A stretch of 15,700 bases of DNA, from the NCBI GenBank assembly GCA_904502165.1, contig CAJGDB010000038.1, positions 1 through 15,700 on the forward strand. The letters run 5' to 3'. Positions 7,884 to 14,733 of the stretch are shown here, piece by piece (positions within the stretch are counted from its first letter, which is position 1; the number at the start of each line of letters is the position of its first letter). Source of the DNA: an uncultured Akkermansia sp. Its GTDB lineage: Bacteria > Verrucomicrobiota > Verrucomicrobiia > Verrucomicrobiales > Akkermansiaceae. Under the pieces are notes generated by a model. The model was not told the DNA's origin. It saw only the letters and a list, made by a program, of their open reading frames with translations, and made no database searches. The position numbers were made by a program, and so were the translations under genes.

Positions 7884-10076
7884 TCAATCCATCATCCCCT
7901 GCTGCTGCAGAAGCGCATCCGGATTCGGGTCGCGGCCCATGAAGGCGCGGAACGATTCCGATTCCACCCGGCTGCCACCTGTGGAAAGCACCGCCCGGCG
8001 GAAATCCGCCCCGGTACCCGTATTGGTGGGGCCTTCCTTCTCAAAGCGCGTGTAGGCATCTGCCGCCAGCACCTCAGCCCATTTGTAGGAATAGTAACCT
8101 GCGGCATAACCAGAAGAAATGCAATGCGTCAGGCTTCGCATAATGGAAGGCGAGCCCTGGCTCAGCGGCAGATTCCACGGATCCAGCAGAGCATGGGTCG
8201 CTTCATCCAGCCCGCGCCCGCGGAATTTGGAATCATAGTGCATGTGCATCTCTAAATCCAGTTTGGCCATTCGCAACTGGGCCATAATGTCCACCGCCGG
8301 CATAAAAAAGCGGCTCTCCTGCAATTTCCGCAGCATGTCTGCCGGCATCGGTTCCTCTGTATCCCAATGGCGGGCATAAGACATCACCCCCTCCGGAATC
8401 CACACCCAGTTCTCATTCAGCTGGCTGGGAAGCTCCACAAAATCACGGGCCACGCGGGTACCGGCGTGCGAGGTAAGCTCTGCATCACTCAGCAGGCTGT
8501 GCAGCGTGTGCCCGAACTCGTGGAACAGAGTCAGCACATCCAGGTGCGTGAACAAAGCCGGCTTATCTGCCGTGGGCGCTTTGAGGTTGCACACCAGAAC
8601 CACAAGGTGCGGCAAGCGGGACTCCCCTGCCTTGCCATGGTGGCGCATACCCATTACCCAGGCTCCATCGCGCTTGGTACTGCGGGGGTGCAGATCCATG
8701 TAGAATGACCCCATGTGCCGGCCACTGGCTGCATCATACATCGCATAAAGCTTTACCTCCGGATGCCATACTTCGTGGGTGCCGGCGGGCAGTTCCTCGC
8801 CCGGCTTGAGGCAGGCGGTAGGCAGCTCGCTGATGCGGATGCCGTAAAGGCCCTCAAAAATGGAGAACATACCCGCCACCACATTCTCCTTCCTGTGATA
8901 CGGGCGCAGGGTGTCCGAATCAAAGCGGCAGACCTCCTCGCGCAGCTTGTTCAGGTAATAGCTCACATCCCAGGGGTTGATGCGGCTGACGCGGTGTCCC
9001 TGCACCCGGGATGCCATCTCGAGCAGTTGATTCACCTCGCGGTCAAAAAACGGCTTCACCTTCCGCATCATATCATCCACGAAATCCAGAGCCGTCTCAC
9101 CGCTGCCCACCATGCGGCGCGCCGTAGCCAGGTCGGCATAAGTGCCAAAACCCAGCAGGGTGGCCAGCTCGCTCCGCAGTTCCATCACGCGGTGCACCAC
9201 CGGCTCATTATCAAACTCTTCCGTGTTGCCCTCCTGGCAACGTCCCTCCCAGCACAGGCGGCGCGTTTCCTCCACATCGCAGCAGCGCAATACATCACCC
9301 ACGCTGGCGTAATCCAGCGTCACCAGCCAGCAAGGCTTCTCCGGCGTGCCAAGCCCGCGCTCCTGCGCCTTGGCCGCCGCCCGGGCCAGCCAATCCTCAC
9401 TCAGCCCGGCCAGGCGGCTCACATCATCCACCACCAGCTGCCAGGCATCCACCGAATCCTTGCAATTCTTGTCAAACTGAAGGCGGAGCTCCGCAAGCTC
9501 CTTTTCAATCTGCATCTTACGGGCCTTCTTATCTGCCGGCAAATCAGCCCCGCTGTCCTTGAAGGAATCCACCACCTGCTGCACATAGCGCTGGCGCGCA
9601 GGAGACAACTGGCGCACCCAGTCACAGGAAGCCGCATGGCGCATGACCGCCCACAGCCGCTCATTCGAGCTGATGGAAGAAGAAAACTCTGCCGTCAGCG
9701 GTGCCACCTCAGCCTGTGCCGCGCGCACCTCCGGAGAATCCATCAGGCAGAACAAATTGTACAACAAGGCCTCGGCAGCAGAAAGCTCATGCTCCACCTG
9801 CTCAAAGGCACCAAATGTGTTTTCCCAGGCAGCCTGCTCCGGCTGCACCCGGCAGATACTCTCCATACGCTGGCGTGCGCGTTCCACCGCCAGGCGGATA
9901 TCTGCCACACCCTGCTGCGGAGTCAGCCGCGACCACCGGGGGTATTCCCCTCCCCATTCCAGAAAAGGATGCTGCTCTGCCGCCAGAACCGGCAGCAGAG
10001 AATCAGTCTGCTGAGCCTGCAGCGGAGCCGACATGCCCAATACCGCTGCTGTAAGGAGAAGAGACCGCCATTTCAT
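7884..10076 (-). CDS. Periplasmic M3-family oligopeptidase (Dcp-like)
   Basis: A 730-residue zinc metallopeptidase. Residues 1-21 form a signal peptide (MKWRSLLLTAAVLGM, cleavage likely after LQA), placing the enzyme in the periplasm. The M3 motif H519-E520-F521-G522-H523 is present, with the third zinc ligand E548 in DFVELPSQLNENW. The later GYAAGYYSYKWAEVLAADAY stretch matches the tyrosine-rich substrate-binding region of M3 peptidases. Family members cut short peptides of limited length; Dcp types remove C-terminal dipeptides. The enzyme would feed peptide breakdown in the envelope. The start at 10076 is chosen from the signal peptide, with TATAAA 7 nt before it (10084-10089); an ATG at 10115 would place 13 residues before it. 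It lies 66 nt after the RmlD-like gene and 93 nt before fucO on the same strand. Confidence 0.88.
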   Translation of the reverse strand: MKWRSLLLTAAVLGMSAPLQAQQTDSLLPVLAAEQHPFLEWGGEYPRWSRLTPQQGVADIRLAVERARQRMESICRVQPEQAAWENTFGAFEQVEHELSAAEALLYNLFCLMDSPEVRAAQAEVAPLTAEFSSSISSNERLWAVMRHAASCDWVRQLSPARQRYVQQVVDSFKDSGADLPADKKARKMQIEKELAELRLQFDKNCKDSVDAWQLVVDDVSRLAGLSEDWLARAAAKAQERGLGTPEKPCWLVTLDYASVGDVLRCCDVEETRRLCWEGRCQEGNTEEFDNEPVVHRVMELRSELATLLGFGTYADLATARRMVGSGETALDFVDDMMRKVKPFFDREVNQLLEMASRVQGHRVSRINPWDVSYYLNKLREEVCRFDSDTLRPYHRKENVVAGMFSIFEGLYGIRISELPTACLKPGEELPAGTHEVWHPEVKLYAMYDAASGRHMGSFYMDLHPRSTKRDGAWVMGMRHHGKAGESRLPHLVVLVCNLKAPTADKPALFTHLDVLTLFHEFGHTLHSLLSDAELTSHAGTRVARDFVELPSQLNENWVWIPEGVMSYARHWDTEEPMPADMLRKLQESRFFMPAVDIMAQLRMAKLDLEMHMHYDSKFRGRGLDEATHALLDPWNLPLSQGSPSIMRSLTHCISSGYAAGYYSYKWAEVLAADAYTRFEKEGPTNTGTGADFRRAVLSTGGSRVESESFRAFMGRDPNPDALLQQQGMMD

Positions 10077-10142
10077 ACAATCTTTTATACGGAAACAAGC
10101 CCCGCAATCTTTCATCCGGCAGGCAGAAGCGCGGGATTTTTT

Positions 10143-11033
10143 TCAGCTTCCGTGCTGCGCCAGAAAGCGTTGCACCACCCGCGCCACAGTCTCTGCGGCA
10201 GAAGGCATCGGAATACCCAGCTGCCCTGTAAGGCGGGCATTGCTCATGCCGGTGTAACGCGGGCGAGGCTCCCGGAAAAAGGGAACTTCATCCAGCTTCT
10301 GCTGCTCCATGGCAGGCAGCACCGGCAGAGCCCCCAGCCGAAGCGTCTCCTGCAGAGCCAGCAGCGCGCAATTCCACCAGCTCAGCGGCTCACCACTGCT
10401 GCACACATGCACCACGCCGGCGTAATCCCCCGCGCCAAGAGCCAGTACAACCCGCGCAATATCGGCCGCATCCGTCGGGAGTGATACTTTGTCTGCCACC
10501 GCCGCCAGCGGCTGCCCCGCCAGCGCGCGCGCGACGCTACTTTCAATGAACGAAGGCTTCTGCGGATTCCCGCATACCCAGGAAACACGCGCCACCACCG
10601 CCGCAGGCAGTGCTTCCAGCACCTGCAGCTCACCCTCACGCTTGCTTTCTGCATACCAGTTGATGGGGCGGCACCTGGCGGTCTCGTCCTTCAGGCCGGC
10701 ACGCCGCCCGCACAACACATAATCCGTGGAAAGATGAATAAAACGCGCCCCCGTATGGCGGCAGGCCAGCGCCATAGCGGCCGGGGCCACCGCATTCACC
10801 AGGTGCGCCTGCAGCGGATTATCCGCACAAGCCTCCAGGCCGCTTACAGCCGCGCAATTCACCACCAGCTGCGCCCCGCAGCCCAGCACCAGGCTGCTCA
10901 CCTGCTCCGCCTCCTCCAGCGGGCATTCTGCATGGGCCGGTGCCAGCACCTCATACCCCTCCTGCAGGGCCGCCCTGTGTACCAGCTGCCCGGTGCGCCC
11001 GCTTGCTCCGAAAATGAGAATGCGCTTCCCCAT
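10143..11033 (-). CDS. RmlD-like SDR: dTDP-4-dehydrorhamnose reductase or relative
   Basis: A 296-residue extended short-chain dehydrogenase/reductase of the RmlD substrate-binding type, the usual length for that family. The N-terminal Rossmann motif is GASGRTG (9-15). The active site shows T103 in HLSTDYV and Y127/K131 in NWYAESKREGE. RmlD uses NAD(P)H to make dTDP-L-rhamnose from dTDP-4-keto-L-rhamnose, a precursor of surface polysaccharide. The rest of that pathway (rmlA, rmlB, rmlC) is not here, so the substrate is uncertain and it could be another sugar-nucleotide reductase. Upstream GATAAT (11045-11050, minus strand) with TTGCGG 15 bp before it is a candidate promoter only 11 nt from the ATG. 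The sequence is alanine- and cysteine-rich like its neighbours, with no sign of transfer. Confidence 0.78.
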   Translation of the reverse strand: MGKRILIFGASGRTGQLVHRAALQEGYEVLAPAHAECPLEEAEQVSSLVLGCGAQLVVNCAAVSGLEACADNPLQAHLVNAVAPAAMALACRHTGARFIHLSTDYVLCGRRAGLKDETARCRPINWYAESKREGELQVLEALPAAVVARVSWVCGNPQKPSFIESSVARALAGQPLAAVADKVSLPTDAADIARVVLALGAGDYAGVVHVCSSGEPLSWWNCALLALQETLRLGALPVLPAMEQQKLDEVPFFREPRPRYTGMSNARLTGQLGIPMPSAAETVARVVQRFLAQHGS

Positions 11034-11044
11034 ACCAGCGCTAT

Positions 11045-11071
11045 ATTATCACAGTTGCCCCACCACCGCAA
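11045..11071 (-). promoter_or_regulatory. Candidate promoter of the RmlD-like gene
   Basis: Read on the minus strand, TTGCGG (11066-11071) and GATAAT (11045-11050) are separated by 15 bp, slightly short. GATAAT is preceded by TGTG-like extended -10 sequence. The expected start of transcription lies about 5 nt before the ATG at 11033, implying an almost leaderless mRNA. Confidence 0.35.
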
Positions 11072-11143
11072 GCCCAGGGGGGGGAATCCGGCACGGAAAG
11101 GGGAAAACTCATTCCTTCTCCTCCCCCGCGCGACAAAAGGTAA

Positions 11144-11174
11144 GCGGGGCATTGCCTTTGAAGCAATGCCCCGC
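11144..11174 (-). terminator. Intrinsic terminator ending the AGCS transcript and RNA element A
   Basis: A perfect 12-bp stem GCGGGGCATTGC (11144-11155) pairs with 11163-11174 around a 7-nt loop. On the minus strand it is followed by TTACCTTTTG, a weak U-rich tail. It directly abuts the conserved block of the structured element. A hairpin of different sequence occupies the same place in copy B. Confidence 0.75.
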
Positions 11175-11296
11175 CCAACTTACTACCTATGAAACTCAGT
11201 CCTCCCTTGAATGGCCGCTGGCGCTCTCTCCTTCACCGCGACCGGTGGACTGTTATAAGGGATACGGCCTCACAGGTTGCTTTCTATCATCGAATT
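11175..11296 (-). ncRNA. Structured 3' UTR element, copy A (unrecognised RNA family)
   Basis: Read on the minus strand, this follows directly from the AGCS stop codon. Nested helices are visible. P1 pairs 11247-11252 (CAGTCC) with 11197-11202 (GGACTG). P2 pairs 11238-11243 (GGTCGC) with 11213-11218 (GCGGCC). P3 pairs GGTG (11234-11237) with CGCC (11220-11223), closing a loop AAGGAGAGAG. A conserved single-stranded stretch then leads into the terminator at 11144-11174. Copy B (15560-15674) is identical in the P3 hairpin and its loop (18 nt) and across a 33-nt 3' block. P2 differs there in sequence but keeps its pairing, and P1 keeps pairing through a C-G to U-G change. Several pairs are G-U only on the minus strand, which fixes the orientation. 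It could be a 3'-UTR-derived small RNA or a regulatory element; no Rfam family was recognised. Confidence 0.6.
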
Positions 11297-12694
11297 TCAA
11301 ATTTTTTCTGTTTTTTCTTCTTTTTTTTCAGAAAGGAGGCTCTCATCTACCTCGTACAGGCGCTTTTCCCAGAGGTATTTCCGGGTTTCAGCCACCAGTA
11401 CACCGGAGAGGCCGACCATGCAGATGAGGTTCGGCAAGGCCATGAGCCCGTTGGCCAGATCGGCAAAATTCCACACGATGCTGCTCTTCGGAATCACGCA
11501 GCCGATAAAGGTTACTGCCACCCAGAGCACGCGGTAGGGATAAATGAGGCGACGGCCGCCCAGATACTCCAGAGCGCGTTCTCCGAAGTAGGACCAGCCC
11601 AGCACCGTGGACACCACAAAGGCAGCCAGGCTGATGGTGAGCATGGTGCTGCCGAAACCACCCAGGGTGGCAAAGGATGCGTAGGTGAGCATCTCGCCAT
11701 CGGATGTGCTGATATGGTCGTGAGCCAGGATGCAGGTGGTAAGTGTAATGCCCGTGAGGGAGCAGATAACCACGGTATCCCAGAACGGACCGGTAGAAGC
11801 CACCAGGGCATGCTGCACGGTATTCGGCGTCTGGGACGGGGCAGAAACGATAGGCGAGGAACCCAGACCTGCCTCATTCGAGAACAGGCCGCGGCGCACA
11901 CCCTGCTGCAGGGCCAGCATGATGGTGGAGCCTATGAAGCCACCTGCTGCAGCCTGCGGATTGAAGGCGCTGTCCACAATGCGGCAGACAGCCGGCCACA
12001 CAAAGTCAGAATTGGCAACAAGAATGACGATACAGCCCACCACATAGATGACTGCCATGGTAGGCACCAGGGTGGAGCAGACACGTGCAATGCCCTGCAG
12101 ACCACCCAGCAGTACAGCGCCGATGAGCACTACCATGACTCCACCCGTTATCCAGGAGGGAACCTGCAGAGCACTGGCAGACAGTACCTGGGAAACCGCA
12201 TTGGCCTGGGTCAGGTTGCCGATACCGAAGGCGGCAATGGTGGTCACTACGGCAAAGACAACAGCCAGCCACTTGCACTTAAGCCCCTTCTCAATGGCAT
12301 ACATGGGGCCGCCGATGATGTTGCCTTTCTCATCGCGCACGCGGTAGCGGATGGCCAGCAGACTTTCGGCATAGCGTGTTGCCATGCCCAGCACACCCGT
12401 CACCATACACCAGAATACAGCACCCGGGCCACCCGTGGTCACGGCCACGGCCACACCCACAATGTTGCCTGTGCCCACATTGGCCGCCAGCGAGACCATG
12501 AGCGAGGAAAACTGGGATATCTGCCCCTCTCCCTTGCCCCCGAAATACAGGCGCAGGCCAGTCAGAAAATGCCGCTGCGGAAACCGCAACAGGAAGGTCA
12601 GGTAAAGGTGGGTACCCAGCAGGGCAAAGATGAGAACATAGCCCCAGAGAAAGCCGCAGGCACTATCAAGCAATTTATCAATGGTTTCCAGCAT
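11297..12694 (-). CDS. AGCS-family amino acid (alanine/glycine):cation symporter
   Basis: A 465-residue polytopic membrane protein with about ten or eleven hydrophobic segments. Family hallmarks are LAANVGTGNIVGVA (about 70-83), GGPGAVFW (88-95) with a nearby ATRYAE, SNEAGLGSSPI in the middle, and STGPFWDTVVICSLTGI. AGCS carriers (alanine/glycine:Na+ or H+ symporters) import small neutral amino acids across the inner membrane. The C-terminus is unusual: KKEEKTEKI, coded by an A-rich tract that merges with the stop codon and the structured 3' element. The start at 12694 is chosen because the membrane topology begins soon after; an ATG at 12754 would add 20 residues and overlap the promoter at 12709-12738. 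It is transcribed alone and is followed by RNA element A and a terminator, which suggests post-transcriptional control. Confidence 0.88.
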   Translation of the reverse strand: MLETIDKLLDSACGFLWGYVLIFALLGTHLYLTFLLRFPQRHFLTGLRLYFGGKGEGQISQFSSLMVSLAANVGTGNIVGVAVAVTTGGPGAVFWCMVTGVLGMATRYAESLLAIRYRVRDEKGNIIGGPMYAIEKGLKCKWLAVVFAVVTTIAAFGIGNLTQANAVSQVLSASALQVPSWITGGVMVVLIGAVLLGGLQGIARVCSTLVPTMAVIYVVGCIVILVANSDFVWPAVCRIVDSAFNPQAAAGGFIGSTIMLALQQGVRRGLFSNEAGLGSSPIVSAPSQTPNTVQHALVASTGPFWDTVVICSLTGITLTTCILAHDHISTSDGEMLTYASFATLGGFGSTMLTISLAAFVVSTVLGWSYFGERALEYLGGRRLIYPYRVLWVAVTFIGCVIPKSSIVWNFADLANGLMALPNLICMVGLSGVLVAETRKYLWEKRLYEVDESLLSEKKEEKTEKI

Positions 12695-12702
12695 AACAAA
12701 TA

Positions 12703-13092
12703 TCACAGAAAATACACCAGGAGCATCTGCCTGGTCAAGCTTAAAATAATGCATACAAACCCTCTGCAGCTTCTGCCGACACCATCCGCCGAGGGTGTCT
12801 TGGGACCACCAGCCACTACAATGATACCAGTATTATCGTAGGTAAAGCCGCCTACGTTTTCATTCCAACTGCTAACGTACCATTCGCCGCTTTTAGTCAG
12901 GATTTCAGACATGCTGCTGTAATTCAGAGTAAAGTTCGTACCAGCAGCATTGGCATTAGTACCATTGGTTTTATCGTTTGAATTGTAGCCGCCAATAAGC
13001 GTTCCGTAGGTGTCATTCAACACTGTAAGAGGAGTGCTGTCGGCAGCAGCCACACCAGCCAGAGCCATAAGGGCTATAATCGTCTTCTTCAT
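12703..13092 (-). pseudogene. Truncated secreted protein gene (PEP-CTERM-type family, tail lost)
   Basis: The open frame codes 129 residues and begins with a clear signal peptide, MKKTIIALMALAGVAAAD, very like that of the PEP-CTERM gene at 13996-14733. Residues about 19-92 are Asn/Thr/Gly/Ser-rich (for example GGYNSNDKTNGTNANAAG), in the style of secreted surface proteins. After about residue 93 (GGPKTPSADG) the character changes to Cys/Leu-rich sequence without the expected VPEP tail. This final part overlaps the AGCS promoter at 12709-12738. I infer a deletion or insertion breakpoint near 12800-12815 that removed the 3' part. It could still be expressed as a short secreted peptide. No function is recognised. 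Confidence 0.5.
12709..12738 (-). promoter_or_regulatory. Candidate promoter of the AGCS symporter gene
   Basis: On the minus strand TTGACC (12733-12738, five of six bases match the -35 consensus) is followed after 18 bp by TATTTT (12709-12714), 14 nt before the ATG at 12694. It lies within the degenerate tail of the upstream truncated gene, which supports calling that gene a remnant. Confidence 0.5.
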
Positions 13093-13230
13093 GATCGTAA
13101 GTTATGTATTGAAGTTAAGCACATTCTGTGCCGCCTTGCTCACCACTGGCACTATGAGATGCGACAATGCCTGCAACAGATTGCTGATGCCAGCATACAG
13201 CATTCGCAACACCTAGGGATAAGACAGGGT

Positions 13231-13395
13231 GAATTGAGAACCTTGTATGGGGTCTAAACTACAACTTGAAATGAGAACAATATAAGATAATCTATTATAT
13301 TATCCTCATTTTATGTTGTATTTCTAGTAGTTCAGGACTAGGTGAGTGGGTGTAAAGGTCTGCTTTGATGTTATACCATACAAGGTTCTCAATTC
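13231..13395. repeat. Large inverted repeat with perfect 20-bp arms
   Basis: GAATTGAGAACCTTGTATGG at 13231-13250 is the exact reverse complement of 13376-13395, giving a 165-bp unit. An AT-rich inner hairpin lies inside, with stems TACAAC (13260-13265)/GTTGTA (13315-13320), AAATGAG (13269-13275)/CTCATTT (13305-13311) and GATAAT (13286-13291)/ATTATC (13299-13304). The right arm is inside the 3' end of the small gene at 13324-13563 (coding ELRTLYG); the left arm is non-coding DNA. GACAG occurs just outside both arms (13223-13227 and 13397-13401). It resembles a MITE-like insertion or an inverted duplication. Confidence 0.65.
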
Positions 13396-13563
13396 TGACA
13401 GTTCTGTGGCGAATCCTACATTGACGCAGTGCGTCAAATTCTCATCGCCAGCGGTTTGTGCGAAATTTGAGAAAGTGTCCTTGGTAAGGGCATAATAAGC
13501 AACCCCACCTCTCATACGAAGGGTGGGGCTTATAGTTTCATGATTGAAGAGCCGATAACTCAA
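13324..13563 (-). CDS. Small hypothetical protein, 79 residues
   Basis: I do not recognise this protein. It is 79 residues, soluble-looking and of mixed composition (MSYRLFNHETISPTLRMRGG start, QTFTPTHLVLNY end), with no signal peptide or membrane segment. It starts 7 nt after the stop of the 98-residue gene at 13571-13867, so the two are probably co-transcribed. Its last third overlaps the right arm of the inverted repeat at 13231-13395, so its native C-terminus may have been replaced by repeat sequence. The AT-rich setting and the nearby recombinase remnant suggest a phage or integrated-element origin. Confidence 0.45.
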   Translation of the reverse strand: MSYRLFNHETISPTLRMRGGVAYYALTKDTFSNFAQTAGDENLTHCVNVGFATELSELRTLYGITSKQTFTPTHLVLNY

Positions 13564-13570
13564 TCCACAC

Positions 13571-13867
13571 CTAGTAATCGGAGTTCAAGTAAGCATCCAA
13601 CTCGTGTATCAGTTGGGGTTCAATCACATCATCGTAGAACTGATGTAAGACTTCCTGTGTTTGAATTTCATTGACACAGAGGTAATCACCGTCATTATTA
13701 GCAGCCAATTCATGCTCGTCATCTGTGAAACGGCTGACAGTCTTCACCACATCACCATACCAGCACCAGAATTCCGATAAGACCTTGTAAGCCACATGCC
13801 TGGTCATCCAATTGGCGAAGTCCGTGCCGTTGTTCCAGTTCCATTTGTGTGTAATCTGCTCTCTCAT
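13571..13867 (-). CDS. Small acidic hypothetical protein, 98 residues
   Basis: I do not recognise this protein. The N-terminal half is tryptophan-rich (HKWNWNNGTDFANWM, then SEFWCWYGD) and the second half is strongly acidic (DDEHELAANNDGDY, then YDDVIEPQLIHELDAY), so the net charge is clearly negative. There is no signal peptide or membrane segment, so it should be cytoplasmic and largely helical. The leader is very AT-rich, with TTTATA touching the ATG and no Shine-Dalgarno-like sequence. It is the first of two small genes. Small acidic cytoplasmic proteins of this kind are common in phage and mobile-element accessory regions, but no function can be assigned. Confidence 0.5.
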   Translation of the reverse strand: MREQITHKWNWNNGTDFANWMTRHVAYKVLSEFWCWYGDVVKTVSRFTDDEHELAANNDGDYLCVNEIQTQEVLHQFYDDVIEPQLIHELDAYLNSDY

Positions 13868-13908
13868 TATAAAGTATTTACTTTTTTGTAAGGAGGGGAG
13901 AGAGGAGA

Positions 13909-13948
13909 ATAAAAAGAAACCGCCCTCGGTTTTGAAACCTTGGGCGGT
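13909..13948 (-). terminator. Intrinsic terminator of the PEP-CTERM protein gene
   Basis: ACCGCCC (13919-13925) pairs with GGGCGGT (13942-13948), with an inner GGTT/AACC helix stacked above a small internal loop. On the minus strand the stem is followed by TTCTTTTTATTC. It sits about 47 nt after the stop of the gene at 13996-14733 and just upstream of the next gene at 13867. Confidence 0.8.
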
Positions 13949-13995
13949 CGCGCGATGCAGGGCTTGGTTACCCTACTCGAACTTGTAGTAGTTCC

Positions 13996-14733
13996 TTACT
14001 TGCGGCGGCGGCGTGCAGCCAGACCTGCCAGTGCAAGGAGGGAAAGTGTGGCTGTGGTGGGTTCAGGGACCGCGACCGCCTTGGTCTCAAAGATCACATT
14101 CGGAGCATACTGGGTACTGTTATCTATGGTATAACTCTCGTAAGCATTATTATCTCCAGGGTCGGCTACAGCAATAAACTCAAGCCCAGAGTATGTACTT
14201 GCAGATGTACTGGAAAAATCCAGATTTCCAACTCCGTAATTAATTACACCGCCACTACCGAGACGAATAACCTTATTATTCTTAATCAAAGTATCACCCG
14301 CAGTGAAAGAGGTAGAGGAATCTGCAAGCACAAGATAATCTTTGGAAGAATCCAAAACAACAGGAGTATTATCCGCGTCTGAAACAAAATTCCAAGTGTA
14401 CGTTGTACTTGCTGTCGAAAGTGTAGTGGACCAGCCTATAATAGAAAAATCTGTATCCGTAATAACGAGGGAATATTTCCCATCTTGAGCCCAATAAGCC
14501 GATGATCCTGTAGTAAGAGTAATTGATGTCAATTCGACCATACCCTCAATTGCACTTCCACTAGGGTCTGATGTGGTAGAAAATGCGCTACCATTCAGAT
14601 TAAAAATAAACCCCTTACAACCATAGTTAGAGTCTGTTGTAGTAACAGAATTGGTCGTAGTAAACTCGGTTCCAGCATCCGCAGCAACCGCCACACTTGC
14701 AAGAGCAAGGAGAGTGATAAGTGTTTTCTTCAT
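13996..14733 (-). CDS. Secreted PEP-CTERM sorting-domain protein
   Basis: A 245-residue exported protein. Residues 1-20 are a signal peptide (MKKTLITLLALASVAVAADA). The mature region is Ser/Thr/Asp/Asn-rich and predicted all-beta, with no recognised catalytic motif. The C-terminus is a textbook exosortase signal: VPEPTT with P223-E224-P225, a hydrophobic helix at about 229-240 and the basic end RRRRK. By family knowledge an exosortase/archaeosortase-type enzyme cuts near this motif and moves the protein to the cell surface or to an extracellular polysaccharide; no exosortase gene is in the window. The gene ends at an intrinsic terminator, so it is a single-gene unit. Its signal peptide and its leader (TCAATACATA) are shared with the truncated gene at 12703-13092, which suggests two paralogues. 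Confidence 0.82.
   Translation of the reverse strand: MKKTLITLLALASVAVAADAGTEFTTTNSVTTTDSNYGCKGFIFNLNGSAFSTTSDPSGSAIEGMVELTSITLTTGSSAYWAQDGKYSLVITDTDFSIIGWSTTLSTASTTYTWNFVSDADNTPVVLDSSKDYLVLADSSTSFTAGDTLIKNNKVIRLGSGGVINYGVGNLDFSSTSASTYSGLEFIAVADPGDNNAYESYTIDNSTQYAPNVIFETKAVAVPEPTTATLSLLALAGLAARRRRK

Noticed and set aside
6801..8255. Plus-strand frame of 484 codons across fucO and the M3 peptidase
   Set aside because: It is His/Gly-rich, antisense to two well-identified genes, and crosses their intergenic gap and promoter.
8715..10484. Plus-strand frame of 589 codons
   Set aside because: It is antisense to the M3 peptidase and RmlD-like genes and spans their intergenic region; no motif is seen.
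11175..11296. Glycine riboswitch (because of GAAACTC and CTCTC strings near an AGCS gene)
   Set aside because: The order of motifs and the helices do not fit the glycine aptamer, the strings are on the plus strand, and the element is downstream of the gene.
11189..12841. Plus-strand frame of 550 codons starting MKLSPP
   Set aside because: It is antisense to the AGCS symporter. The start lies in the structured element and the product is His/Gly/Gln-rich shadow sequence.
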